Source: Saccharina japonica (lineage: Eukaryota > Sar > Phaeophyceae > Laminariales > Laminariaceae). Taken from it: a stretch of DNA of 64,000 nt. The translations under genes were made by a program, and so were the position numbers. Positions 44,601-55,900 of this stretch are shown here, piece by piece (positions within the stretch are counted from its first letter, which is position 1; each line of letters begins with the position of its first letter). The stretch spans positions 186,001 through 250,000 of the forward strand of contig MEHQ01004504.1 in NCBI GenBank assembly GCA_008828725.1, in the 5' to 3' direction. The notes beneath the pieces were generated by a model. That model did no database searches, was not told where the DNA came from, and saw nothing but the letters and a program-made list of their open reading frames with translations.

Positions 44601-45990
44601 GGAAATGTGCAGCAGTACAGCAGCGCGGGTGGCACATAACAGGCAGGAGAGGCTGCATATATATACGTAGGGCGATCAAAGTGTGTGGACTGCTGTATCA
44701 ACTATAGTAGTACCGGTTGTACCTCTGCTTCCACAATTATGATGATGCCAGCACGAGTCTATACGAGTATGTGTGTGTGTTCTTCCTTTCTACCCGTATA
44801 CTGCTGGACAACGTCCGTACATGCCTATGGATACCAGAATAATCATTTTTTTGGTGGCTGTGCTTTCTCTACGCAGCGTACGTACCCAACCAAGTGCTTG
44901 GTTTGTTTTAAAAAATGTTCTTGTTCGCTGTATCTTTCTTGTTTGGACAATATCACGGGATAACTTTTGCTGCTGTTTTTTTTTTGTGGGTGTATATATT
45001 GTTCTCTTTTATTTCAAAACACTGCTGTTTGATATAGCAGCACTCGTATTATAGTACTCGTACTCGTAGGCCATCGTACTGCAGTACGAGTATACCTGGT
45101 ATGTAATAATGTACGTCGAAGGCAGAACACCACGGAAGCAACGGGCAGCAGCAGTACACATTGCCAGGAATCTTCGTACCCCACAAGTTGCATGGTTGGT
45201 ATCGTACTACGGTCGTGTGTACCCAGAACTTGGAACTTGAGCACAACGACTTTGTGTCTGTCTGCTTCAAGGCCTTGGTGGTTCTATTTGCATGGTAATT
45301 ATTTGCTGCATACAACCGCGTGGCTGCACACAAGTGTGTGTTGAAGTGTGTGTGTGTTGTTTGGTGCTTGCTGCTTCGTTTAGTTTTGATACCCCGTACA
45401 TTCGCACCTCGATGAAATAGGGTAAAGATTGACCCGGAACCGACAACCGCCGTCATGCACTCGTAGTCACCGACACGGCGGCAGCGGCAGGCCGTACACC
45501 CGGTGCTGCGGGCACGAACAATGCGAGTGAATACACCTTTAGGTTGTGCGTGCAAGTGTACTACCGCACCAGTCAGGGACAAATATAGCACCAGGTGCTC
45601 TGCACTCACTGGCAGCGGCTTTGATTGGTGCTGCTCGCAGTGCTGCTACTGCTGCTGCTGCACACTCTTTCCGTTTGCTGGGGGGCAGCCAAGTCGTGTC
45701 GTTCCCATGTATGATAATGTGTATCACCACACGTTGTTATTACAGTAGTAATAGGTTGCTGCGGTACTCACGGCAAACCCACCCGCCATGGAGTGCCACT
45801 ATAGTCAGGTTTTGGGGAACACACGACGATTGGATACGTAAGAATCCTCCTGGTAGACGAGCTGTAACCCACCCCCTGATATCCTCAAAGCTCTTAATAG
45901 ACGAGCTGCAACCCACTTCTGATAGGGCCAACTACATATGAACAGCAGTGGGTACCGACCCATCGTGTAGTGACGTACTTACTTGTGCTC
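41700..45990. other. AT-rich and GTAC/CAGTACTG-rich DNA, no gene seen
   Basis: Contains a small inverted-repeat element (42332-42400, GACCCGGAATATAAGGACC and its partner) and many CTGCTGTAC, GTACTGCTG and TACTCGTAC words, especially 43060-45100. Open frames here are short and low in complexity. Confidence 0.5.
44068..44150 (+). mobile_element. SINE-like fragment with (CAA)n tail, family E
   Basis: GTGCTGTGATCTTGCTATTA, AGATCAGACTATAGGGATTA, GCAACTGAAACGAGTTTAAT and GTGAAGA, then (CAA)5. It is the reverse complement of the 22590 copy and the clearest example of the tail. Confidence 0.65.
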
Positions 45991-45992
45991 AG

Positions 45993-46070
45993 ATAATCCC
46001 TTACGAGCTACGGTGGGTCTTCACGGCAAGCGCAGATTTCTCGGAGATCCCACCGCCTCCACTCCCACCG
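45993..46070 (+). other. possible upstream exon of the beta-helix gene
   Basis: After a GTGCTCAG acceptor-like site, 26 codons read IIPYELRWVFTASADFSEIP then PPPLPPV, up to a weak donor GTATTA. The Pro-rich end is exon-like. However, its phase 0 end does not fit the phase 1 start of the exon at 46902, so at least one more exon, perhaps in the gap, would be required. Confidence 0.2.
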
Positions 46071-46095
46071 GTATTAACATTCACCCCCCCCCCTC

Positions 46096-46177
46096 NNNNN
46101 NNNNNNNNNNNNNNNNNNNNNNNNNNNNNNNNNNNNNNNNNNNNNNNNNNNNNNNNNNNNNNNNNNNNNNNNNNNNN
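46096..46177. other. scaffold gap (82 N)
   Basis: Run of N between a poly-C tract and the first visible unit of a 167-base tandem repeat. Upstream exons of the following gene could be hidden here. Confidence 1.
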
Positions 46178-46670
46178 GTACCGTGCTTACCGCGCCTCTT
46201 CCTAGTACAGTATCCCGTCCCGGGAAATCCCGGGATGGATCGATCCCGCGGGATCCCGTTCCGACACCGAAAAATCAGTACCGAGGAAAGCCCTGGGAAA
46301 ATTAAGAGCTACCCCTATTACTGTGGACCGTAGCAAATAGGACCGTACCGTGCTTACCGCGCCTCTTCCTAGCGCAGTATCCCGTCCCAGGAAATCCCGG
46401 GATGGATCGATCCCGCGGGATCCCGTTCCGACACCGAAAAATCAGCACCGAGGAAAGCCCTGAGAAAAGTAAGAGCTACCCCTATTACTGTGGACCATAG
46501 TAAATAGGACCGTACCGTGCTTACCGCGCCTCTTCCTAGCGCAGTATCCCGTCCCGGGCAATTCCGGCGTAGATCGATCCCGCGGGATCCCGTCCCGGCA
46601 CCGAAAAATCGTTACCGAGGAAATCCCTGGGAAAATTAAGAGCTACCCCTGTTACGGCATAGTAATCAGG
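46178..46670 (+). repeat. 167-base tandem repeat array, three units, touching the gap
   Basis: GTACCGTGCTTACCGCGCCT starts at 46178, 46345 and 46512, an exact 167-base period. Each unit contains palindromic GATCCCGCGGGATC and CCCGGGAAATCCCGGG-type sequence and ends with family D arm sequence (GGACCATAGTAAATAGGAC). The third unit is degenerate. Confidence 0.95.
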
Positions 46671-46901
46671 ACCTACGTTATGCATAAAAAAATATATATA
46701 CACCTCTTTTTAGTATCAATAGTGTGTCTTATTTACTATGGTCCCCCTTAATAGTATAGTGAAGGCAAATATCATGTGTCTGCTAATAGTAGTAGAACAT
46801 GTGTACGTATATATATATATACCTGATACGACATTTTATCAACACAAAGCATGCATGAGCATTTTTTTTTCTTCTTCTTCTTCTTGTTCTTCTTCAAATA
46901 G

Positions 46902-49900
46902 GTCGGTTGCAGCCGACGTCGGTCCGCCAGAAGCCCCACCCCGAGGTGTCCTTCGACAAAGGCGGGAGCGATTTCCGCTGCCCGAGGACGTTCAGCTGCT
47001 TCGGGCGACAGGCCCTGTCCAGAGAGGTCTACCGCACCGCCGGCACCCCGGCGTTCACCCGCCAGGACAGGTGGTACACCCCCGGCGACAAGTTTAAAGG
47101 TGGGTGGGCCCCCGAGACGCTTGCCATAACTCTGTCATGGTATTCATTTCATGGTATCCCCCCCCCCCGTTTCCCCTCTATTGTTGTGGAGGCGTTGCTG
47201 TTTATATATTCCCAGTGACATTAGTTATTCATATATTCCCTGTGAGGAGAGGAATACGTATTGCCCTCTCCTGCTCAGAACTAGCTGGAGAGGCAAGGAA
47301 CAGCTAAGAATAGGAACCAAAACACGTGTGGCAACTACAGCACAGCAGTACAGGACCACCTAAAAATAAACAGGAAACCGGGCCGAGGCTGGATTTCTTA
47401 TTTGAGAGAGGGTGCTTCCTACGCTAATTTCGAGATAACGATTCCCGAATTTCTTATTTTTCTTCCTAAATATCAGCCTAGCTTTCTTATTGGCCTGTTT
47501 CTTGTGAGGTGTCCTGTACTGTAGTGCCCGTTGAGTATAGTGCCAGTTGCCCGCTATATAGTGCCGGTTGAATCGCTTGACACATATAGGTTCAACAAAG
47601 TGTGGCAGTGTGTGGAGTAGATAGTGCCGGTTGGCGCTATTATAGTGTCGGTATTGTTGGCTGGAGCGTACAAACCGGCACTATGGAGGACCACTACGTA
47701 CTGACTGTATGGGAGTTATTGTATATAGCGCCTCGTTTTTTTTTGTTAGTCTCCTTTTTCCTTTTCCCTTCCCCTCCTCTTCCTCCTCGCACTGAAGGCG
47801 GGCTCTGTGTCCTCCGCTTAGCCATTTTACCGTCACAATATATTACTATAATTCCAAATGATTTGTCCCCCCCACCCATACTACTTCTCACTCTTCTTAG
47901 GCACCTTCGGGCATGACACCCTCTCTTTTCACTGTCGCCATACCGATCAAAATGAGGTGTAGGCAATTGCATGGTATCTGCGGAGGCATGCGCCGTCCAA
48001 ACATACAACAAAACCTTGCCCTGACGAGTAGTGAACGCAGACACACAGACTTCGAAAAAGTGCATATCCTGTGTGTGATTTGGGGAGGCGGTCTATTCAG
48101 ATTTTCACGCGTAAAACGTGAGCTTGCCGAGAGCAAGTTGGAGCGGACGTGTCCATTTATGTTATTTTCGTGCTCGACATCGTACCAGCACACAAATTAC
48201 CGTCTGCCAGGGACGTATTACGTTCGTGTTCAGTCCACAATGTTCGCCCGGCCTGACGAACGCTTACGCCTCGGCCCGTATTGCCTCAGTAAAATATGTG
48301 TCTAGGTTATTCATGCTGCACGTTGTCAGGTGGGCCAGCGTGGTATTTGAATAAATGTCCAACGATACCTCTCTGGTGTACTGTCGCTGCAGCAGTGCCA
48401 GGATGAATAGGTCGATAAAAAAAAACAAGCTCTTCACACACACGCTAAATGCACCCAGCATTTGCTCGACCTGACGAACGCACACACACGTATGCCCCGA
48501 TGTATCTATGATACCCTTGTGCCTTATGTACTATCCGTTGGAAACAGAACCTCTGCTGTACCAGCCTGATCGAGATCGCGGGGGAGGTTTGCAGCGAAAC
48601 GCAGACGGCCCCGTGCATCATTGACGACGACAGCGAGAACAATGACGACGGCACTGACGAAATAGGTGAGACGTTGCGTGCTTCCTCGAGGGGGTACAGA
48701 GCAGTAATGTGCTTCTTCGGTGCTGGATTTTTTTTTTCCCCCTCTCCCCAAAGAAAAACAATTTTGAGAAACGAAACACAACAAGTAAAATATGATACGC
48801 GTATATACGTGTCTGGTAGATACTTCGAAGTATAGAGCCAGTATCATACCACGGGCGACGTTTATCGTACCAATGTTCGTATAAGAAGCTGCGAAAAAAC
48901 AAACTCGTTCATGTCTGAACTACGACCAAACGTGAGTGGTTGAAACTCTCAACCGACTGGTGCTACGATAAGGGGGGGGTGCCCACATTTTCACTACCGG
49001 GTTTTGGCCCACTCGGACGAGCGGCTCCGAATCTGCCTGAATATTGGACCAAAACAAAGTTTTTTCGCGTTATGTAACAAAACCTCCAATGGCGGTGCAT
49101 ACAGAACTACAAAAAAAAAAAAAGGATTTGAGCACAACGTAGTAAAGCAGTCACTCCGCCGAGTGGCTCTGTGCAGGTGAAAAACAAGCACCCATACATG
49201 ACCCCCCTACCGTAGCCCAAGAAGGGATGCGCTCGATCGAAAACACAAAATGTAACTTTCTGACCCCAAGAGGGGGGGTGAGCTTGATCGAAAACGCAAA
49301 ATGTAACTTCTGACCTCAAGCGGGGGTGCGCTCGATCGAAAACACAAAATGTAACTTCTGACCTCAAGAGGGGTTGCGCTCGATCGAAAAAAAAATGTAA
49401 CTTCAGACCTCTGACCCCCCCCCCCCCCGTGATGTGTCCCCCCCCTCCCAGAGGAAAACTCTTCGAAACCGTCACCGACCCCGGGTCCCGATCGGGCCAG
49501 TCCTACCGAACCGACGGAATCGGAAAACCCAACAAACACCTCGTCCACCATGCCAACCTCCCCCGAGACACCGCCTAACGAGGGTGGCGGCAGCGAGTAC
49601 CAGGTCGACCCCGAGGGCAACCCGATGTCACTCACCGAGGCCTTGGGGATGGCCGGCGCTGGCGACACGATCTCTCTGGCGGACGGGCTTTACCGCGAGC
49701 CGATTGTGACCATGAACGCGGTGAGAAATGAATGATTTTTTTATGAGAGAGGTGTCTTCGCGTGGCACGGGCGGCAACGGTCACTGTTTTTTTTTTCCCG
49801 TTTTTAGGTCTGGTTTCGTGTGGTTTTATGTCCCGATACTTCACGCGCATGTGTCAGTATCCCCCTTTCTCTGCTTCTGCCGCACTACGCACGGGTATAC

Positions 49901-52900
49901 AATTTCCTACATTTGTGTCATAGGGTGCCCACGTTTAAGCCCACCCCTTTTTTTTTAAGGGGTCTTACGGGTATATAATTCCCCTACATTTTCGTAGGGT
50001 GCCCACCCCTTATTTTGAGTGGTCTTGCCTCTACACCCATAGCCTCATATTTTACGAAAAATATGGCTAACGTTGTCCACGTAGGAATGTTCCGATCGAC
50101 ACCAGGGAGTTGTTTGGTATACTTCGTCGAGAAAACCGAGACAGTTGGGATGCATGCTACGATAGAGGTGCACCTATGTTTTTGCCTTATAAGAGTGGTC
50201 ACTTAAGGAACGTCATACGTCACCGGAAAAATATTTTTGGAGAAAAATAAAGGTGCTGCCGGATGCGAAATCTCATGACCGAAGTATCTATGAAACAATA
50301 TTCGTCACAAAAACGAAAGTCCGACGAATTTGGGTTAAGGAGCCCGATCGTTCAGAAAACGATTCAGCCAAAAAATTGCTACCTCTACCGTAGCACGCGT
50401 CTTACACGCGTCTTGGGCCAGATTAGCGAAGTCTTCAACTGGTAGGTCTTAAAGTGGGCACCGCGCTGTAAACACTCCCCAGTTAAATCTACACCAGGTA
50501 CGTATCATATAGTAAGGCGGAGGGTGCTGTTTCGAGGGCGGAGAGGATTTTGCTTTTTTACTGCGTCTATCGGCGCGATAAGGGCCCTGGGTGTTTTGAC
50601 TTTAGATTATTTTTGTTTTGCAAAACACAACATAAAACAAATGAAGAAATTATTTATCTACTATCTACCCTTTTCTGTACTCCTTTTTGTTTTTTTATGA
50701 CCCGAGTGTGTGTGTGTGTTTGATCCTGTTTGCCTACCCTCAGCCGAGGCACGGAAGGCAACCCCCCTCTCGCCAAAAACAAAAGAGTAAACTAAACAAC
50801 TTCATTGACGTATCATCGTTTCAGCCTCTCTCTTTTTCGTTCCATAAATTCCTGAAGTTTGTTTTAACTTACTCGGCTGGCGAGTATCACCGTTTTTTAA
50901 GCCTCTCCTTTCTTTCCAAACTTTCCTGAGCTTCGTTTATAACTTACTTGACTTATCATCGTTTTTTTAGCCTCTTATTTCTTCCCAAATTTTCCTGAGC
51001 TTTGTTTAACTTACTTAACTTATCATCGTTTTTTAGCCTCTTCTTTTTTTCGAAAAAAAATCCTGAACTTTGTTTTCCTGCTTCCTTACTACCCTCTTCT
51101 ACCAGGGCACGGAAGGCAACCCCCTCGTGATCAAGGGTGGCCGTGGCGCGGTCATCAGCGCTTTCAGCGGGGACAGGACCTTGATGTGGGACCAGAAGGT
51201 CGTCGACATCCGGCACTCTTGGATCACCCTAGAGGTAAGAAGGCCTTACTGTCCCGGGGCTACTCCGAACACATACTTATATACCGTAACGGAGTAACAT
51301 ATGTTGGTAGTAAGCAGGACCGAATTAACGAGTATAAAATAAATTCAATTTGGAAAAAATAAAATTCTAAGTCGCTTTTCATTGGTCAACACACGCACCA
51401 GCACCAAATATTATGCCCCAAGACCCTAATCTTTGGTGCCGGTGCGCGTGTTGACCAATGAAAAGCGGATTTGATTATTATTTTTTTTCCAAATTGAATT
51501 TGTTTTTTCTTCGTTAAAACGGGCCCTAAGCAGGACCGAATGTGATTAGTAACAATCCTGGTACAATTACAGTAGTCGTATTTACTATGGTCCCCCGGAA
51601 TACGCCAAATTACCGATGCCACTTTGTTGACCGATCTAGATATGGCAGGGGGCAGGTTTTTGATTCACGAATCCTCGCAAGCAAGGAGATTTGGTTGAGT
51701 GTCAAAACTCAATCCAATGATTCACGCGCTGCTGTAGACCAAGCAGGTTGCGTCACACGGCTGTAACACAAAACGAACAGATCATATACCACTCTGTTCC
51801 TAAATATAAGTAAATGTTTGTTTATTAATATTCATTACAAACGTTACTTCTATTGCGGAACAAAGTGTTATACGGTATAAGTCATTCCTATACCTAGCTG
51901 TCCTAACTTCCTTGGAAGTACTTGCAGCGCGCGAGGAGAGGTTAACGGTACGAGCGTCTGTGGACTCTTTGCGCGAGTCACAACGTTGCACGATTAAGAG
52001 TGCTACGGAACGTAACATCAACTCAACTTCGCCTCCCTCCTCCCGCCCTCACCCCCGCCCCCCCCTCCCCTGCGTTCGCGTCGCAACGTGCTACACATTC
52101 TATCGAACAGGGCTTTACGATCGACGGGCACTTGAACGGCCTCGACGAGGAAGAAGACTACGTGGACAAGTGCATCTTCGTCGAGGGGCAGGACGCTCCC
52201 ACTGAGCTACCCATCGCCGGCACCACGGTCTTGAGCTCTCTCATCGGCTTCCACGTCATGGACATGCACATCCACAACTGCGGGTACGATACGATACCTC
52301 GTTTTGGTCGCATCCGCTGCTGCTGCTGGGTGCTGTTTTAGTTTGCAGCAACTGCTGCTGGATGCTGCTGCTGTTCAGTCGCGTTCTATGTACGAAGTTT
52401 ACTACGAACACGTGTCGCGTGTGCTGTACATAATGCTTATACGAACGTACGGACAGGCCTTTGGTTTTCGACCCTTCCATGGCAACGCAACATCACAACA
52501 AAGACACAAGCGTTCTATGGACGAAGTTTATTACCAACACCGACATGTCTGGCCGGCCCCAATTGCTGAACCTAGATATCTACGTTACCCTTTTTCGTCT
52601 GCTGCTGTGGTGTATAAAAAACTGTCAGGATGGAGTGCATCCGCATGAGGAACCACGTGACGAACGCCGTGATCGCCAACAATGTCATCGAGGATTGCGG
52701 CATCTACGACTTCCAGTACCAGTTCGACGGAAAGATCGGCGAGGCCATCTACATCGGAACGTCCAGCAACCAGGTACGCGTATCGTCTTGGCCTTTCTTG
52801 TGATCGGGCTGGTGGCGCTAGGGGGCGACAGCTCTCGTGGGACGGCAGTAGGCGGATGAATTGGGTCCGATATGTTGTTGTACTTGTTGTTGTTGTTGTT

Positions 52901-55900
52901 GCTGTTGTTATTATCGATGTTCGTGGCCATGTCCATGTTTAGTGGTCTCCAATATTGTTGACGTGGGCCAGACCAAAAAGTAGCAAAACAAAATCCGGTT
53001 CAAGCCAACGTCATATCATAAACGACCCGTAAAGTGCGGCGCCATCTATTAATTGTAGAGGTGGCAACCAAACGCGTTTGCACAAAAAAGAAACCAGTGC
53101 GTACTACCGTAGTATTCAGTATGGGTCCCTAATCCTCGTCCCCCCCCTCCCGCCCCCCCCCATGCACGCCATCGCCCCCCCCTCCCCCGTCCGCCGGCCG
53201 TCTATTTTGTATTTCTGTTTTTTGTTTTTGTGCAGTGGGCGGATGGCGTGGGCAGCAGGATCACTAACGGCCCCGACGAAAGCAACTACAACCTTGTCAC
53301 TGGGAACGAGCTCATCCCGCGCGGCAACGAGTGCGTGGATGTCAAGGAGGGCGCTTCGTTCAACGTCATCGAGTACAACGAGTGCCAGGAGCAGCGCGAC
53401 GACGAGTCCGGCTGCTACGACTCTCGCGGCAACGACAACACGTTCAGGTAACATATTTTGATATGCCGTAGAACCCCTACCCTTTTGAGGGCTGCACTCC
53501 AGGCGTGTTAGAATGGAGGCAGCAATTGAAACTCTTTTTGATTGTTTGTTTTTGTTTTTTTTGTAAGCAGGCTCCTTGACCCAAAGAACGTCGGACTTTC
53601 ATTCTTGTGTGGCTCGCGTTTGCTTAAAATGCTTAAGCTATATGGGATTGTTCGTCATTGTTCATCGTGTACAGCACTTATATCTTGATAAAGATACTCC
53701 TGATAACGGCCCTATTCCACGAGGTTGATTGGTAGATTAGGTTAGTGCAATACCTAAGAACTGTGTGTCATTTCACGCCTATTGGTTAGTGCCATACCGA
53801 AGAACTGGGTGTATTTTCGCGCCTGTTTATTGAAGCCGGTTTTATCACAAAAACCACGGTTCGTCAAGCTCCAAATATATTCAGGGCGGCCGAAGCTGAT
53901 ATACCAGGTACTTCCACAAGGTACTCCTACCGTGTGTATGCCTATCTCCTCCCCATGTATATACAATCAACACACAACACACACCGATAGGCGTGGGCGC
54001 CTTGGCTTACCTTTGCTTGCCCCGGCAAGGCTATTACGTGTGACCCTTATACCACGTTGTATACGTTCTGTCTTATGCCGTACTCAATACTCATCGCATA
54101 TCGACCACATGTATGTGTGCCCCCCCCTGCTGGTGTTGTTCAAGAAAGACTTTCGGCGATAACTCCGATTTAGTGTTGACCCCGTACCTTGTGCGTACCT
54201 TTTATGTCGTACTCAATACTCATCGCATATCGATCACATGCGTGTGCCCCCCCCTTGCTGGTGTTGGTTCAGGTACAACTTCGGCGAGAACTGCGACGGA
54301 GCCGGCATTCGCCTCGGGGGCCACGTCATCGACGGCTTCGTCTACGGCGTCGACAACCACGTGAGTTTGTTTACCGGTGCAACGGTGGGGGGGGTAGCCT
54401 AATTTCCACTACCACGTTTACAAGTAGTACCGGCCTGCTCATAAGAAACCAGAAATTGGGCTTAGGCTGACTTTCTTATTTGAGAAAGGGGTGTGTCCCA
54501 CACCAACTTCAGTATAGTATCTGTGGACTTTCTTATTTCCCCCGTAATGTTTAGGCTGAGTTTCTTGTGCGGCACTTTCTTATGAGAAGGCCGGTAGTGT
54601 GCTCCACTCGGGCGAGCAACTCTCTACCTCACTCGTAACTGGACGCAGAAATAGGTGGTTGTCGCAGAGCATCACAAGCAAGCGTACATACCATGGTGGT
54701 GCATATCTCGGCAACGTATAAGCGTTTAGACTCAGTAAACCGCGAAGAAATATGGTGGCCACTGGGTGGAGTGGTGGCGCTCACCCGCTGAAAATAATGG
54801 ACTTTGAAAAAAAATGCGATCCCCCTACCGTAGCACCAATCTTTTCCTCCACTATTTTAATACCAGTACGAGCAATCTGCTCCGGATCGACTGCTGGCTG
54901 TACAGCAAGTAGAGACCGCTTTTACCTTGGCGAGCGTGCTACGTACGTGCCCCGTTCGATATCACTCGAACTAACGTCGATCGATTCCTTGTTTTTATTC
55001 CGGGGTGACGCGTGCTACGGTAGAGGTATACCTTTTTTTGGCTGAATCGTTTTCTGAACGATCGGGCTCCTTAACCCAAAATCGTCGGATTCTCTCATTT
55101 TTTGTGACGAATAATGTTTAAACAGTATAATTCGGTCATGAGATTTCTCATCCGGCAGCACTTTTAGTTTCCTCCAAAAACATTTTTTCGGTGAGGTATG
55201 ACGCTCCTTACGTGAGGAGCTCAGAAAAAAAACATGGTGCACCTCTACCGTAGCATACGTCGGGTGTACGTATTATATACCCCCGGTCGAGGTTGCCGCT
55301 AGTATTGATCACGTCGATCCGTCCTTGCCCTTTGTTTTTTTTCAGGTGTACGGAAACCACTTCGAGAACAACGGTGTTGGATCCATCAAGGCCATGCAGC
55401 ACCCCCAGGGAATCATCTGCGGGAACACCTGCTCGGGTGACTGCGAGATCAAGGAGAAGGGGTGAGTGCTTGGGTGCGGTAAACGGCCTCCTCCCGGGCG
55501 GAGTGCATTTTGCTTTCTTCGAACAAGAGTGTTGACATAGACCCCGAAAGGTGTCGTGTAGTATGTCTGCCACGGTTCAGCGGTATTAGAGTTGTATTTG
55601 GAACACGTAGCAAAACAATTACGGTGCAATTACGGTACAATTACGGTGCAATTACGGTGCCATAGTACACGGCGTACAGGCAGGTTACCATTGTTTTCCA
55701 AACCTGCACTTGCGTTTGCAGGGATTACCCCTGGCAGCCATGTTGACGTACACCAGCCATGGGGGGGGGGCTACGATACAGGTCGATGTATCTCTCTGAC
55801 GAGGTTGTATCACTTTTCTCCGGTAAAACATGTATGTATCCCATTCTAGGGCCGTATGTATCGCTGTGAGATGATGTTTCAATACAATTACATTCATTCC

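Noticed and set aside
45049..45609. 186-codon minus-strand open frame
   Set aside because: Long but without domain, motif or plausible composition; it lies in the GTAC/CTG-rich low-complexity domain.
55700..55760. possible third duplicated splice junction (TTGCAGGGATTACCCC versus TTGCAGGGATGACAAC at 55991)
   Set aside because: Similarity is limited to about 11 bases, too short to separate from chance acceptor resemblance.
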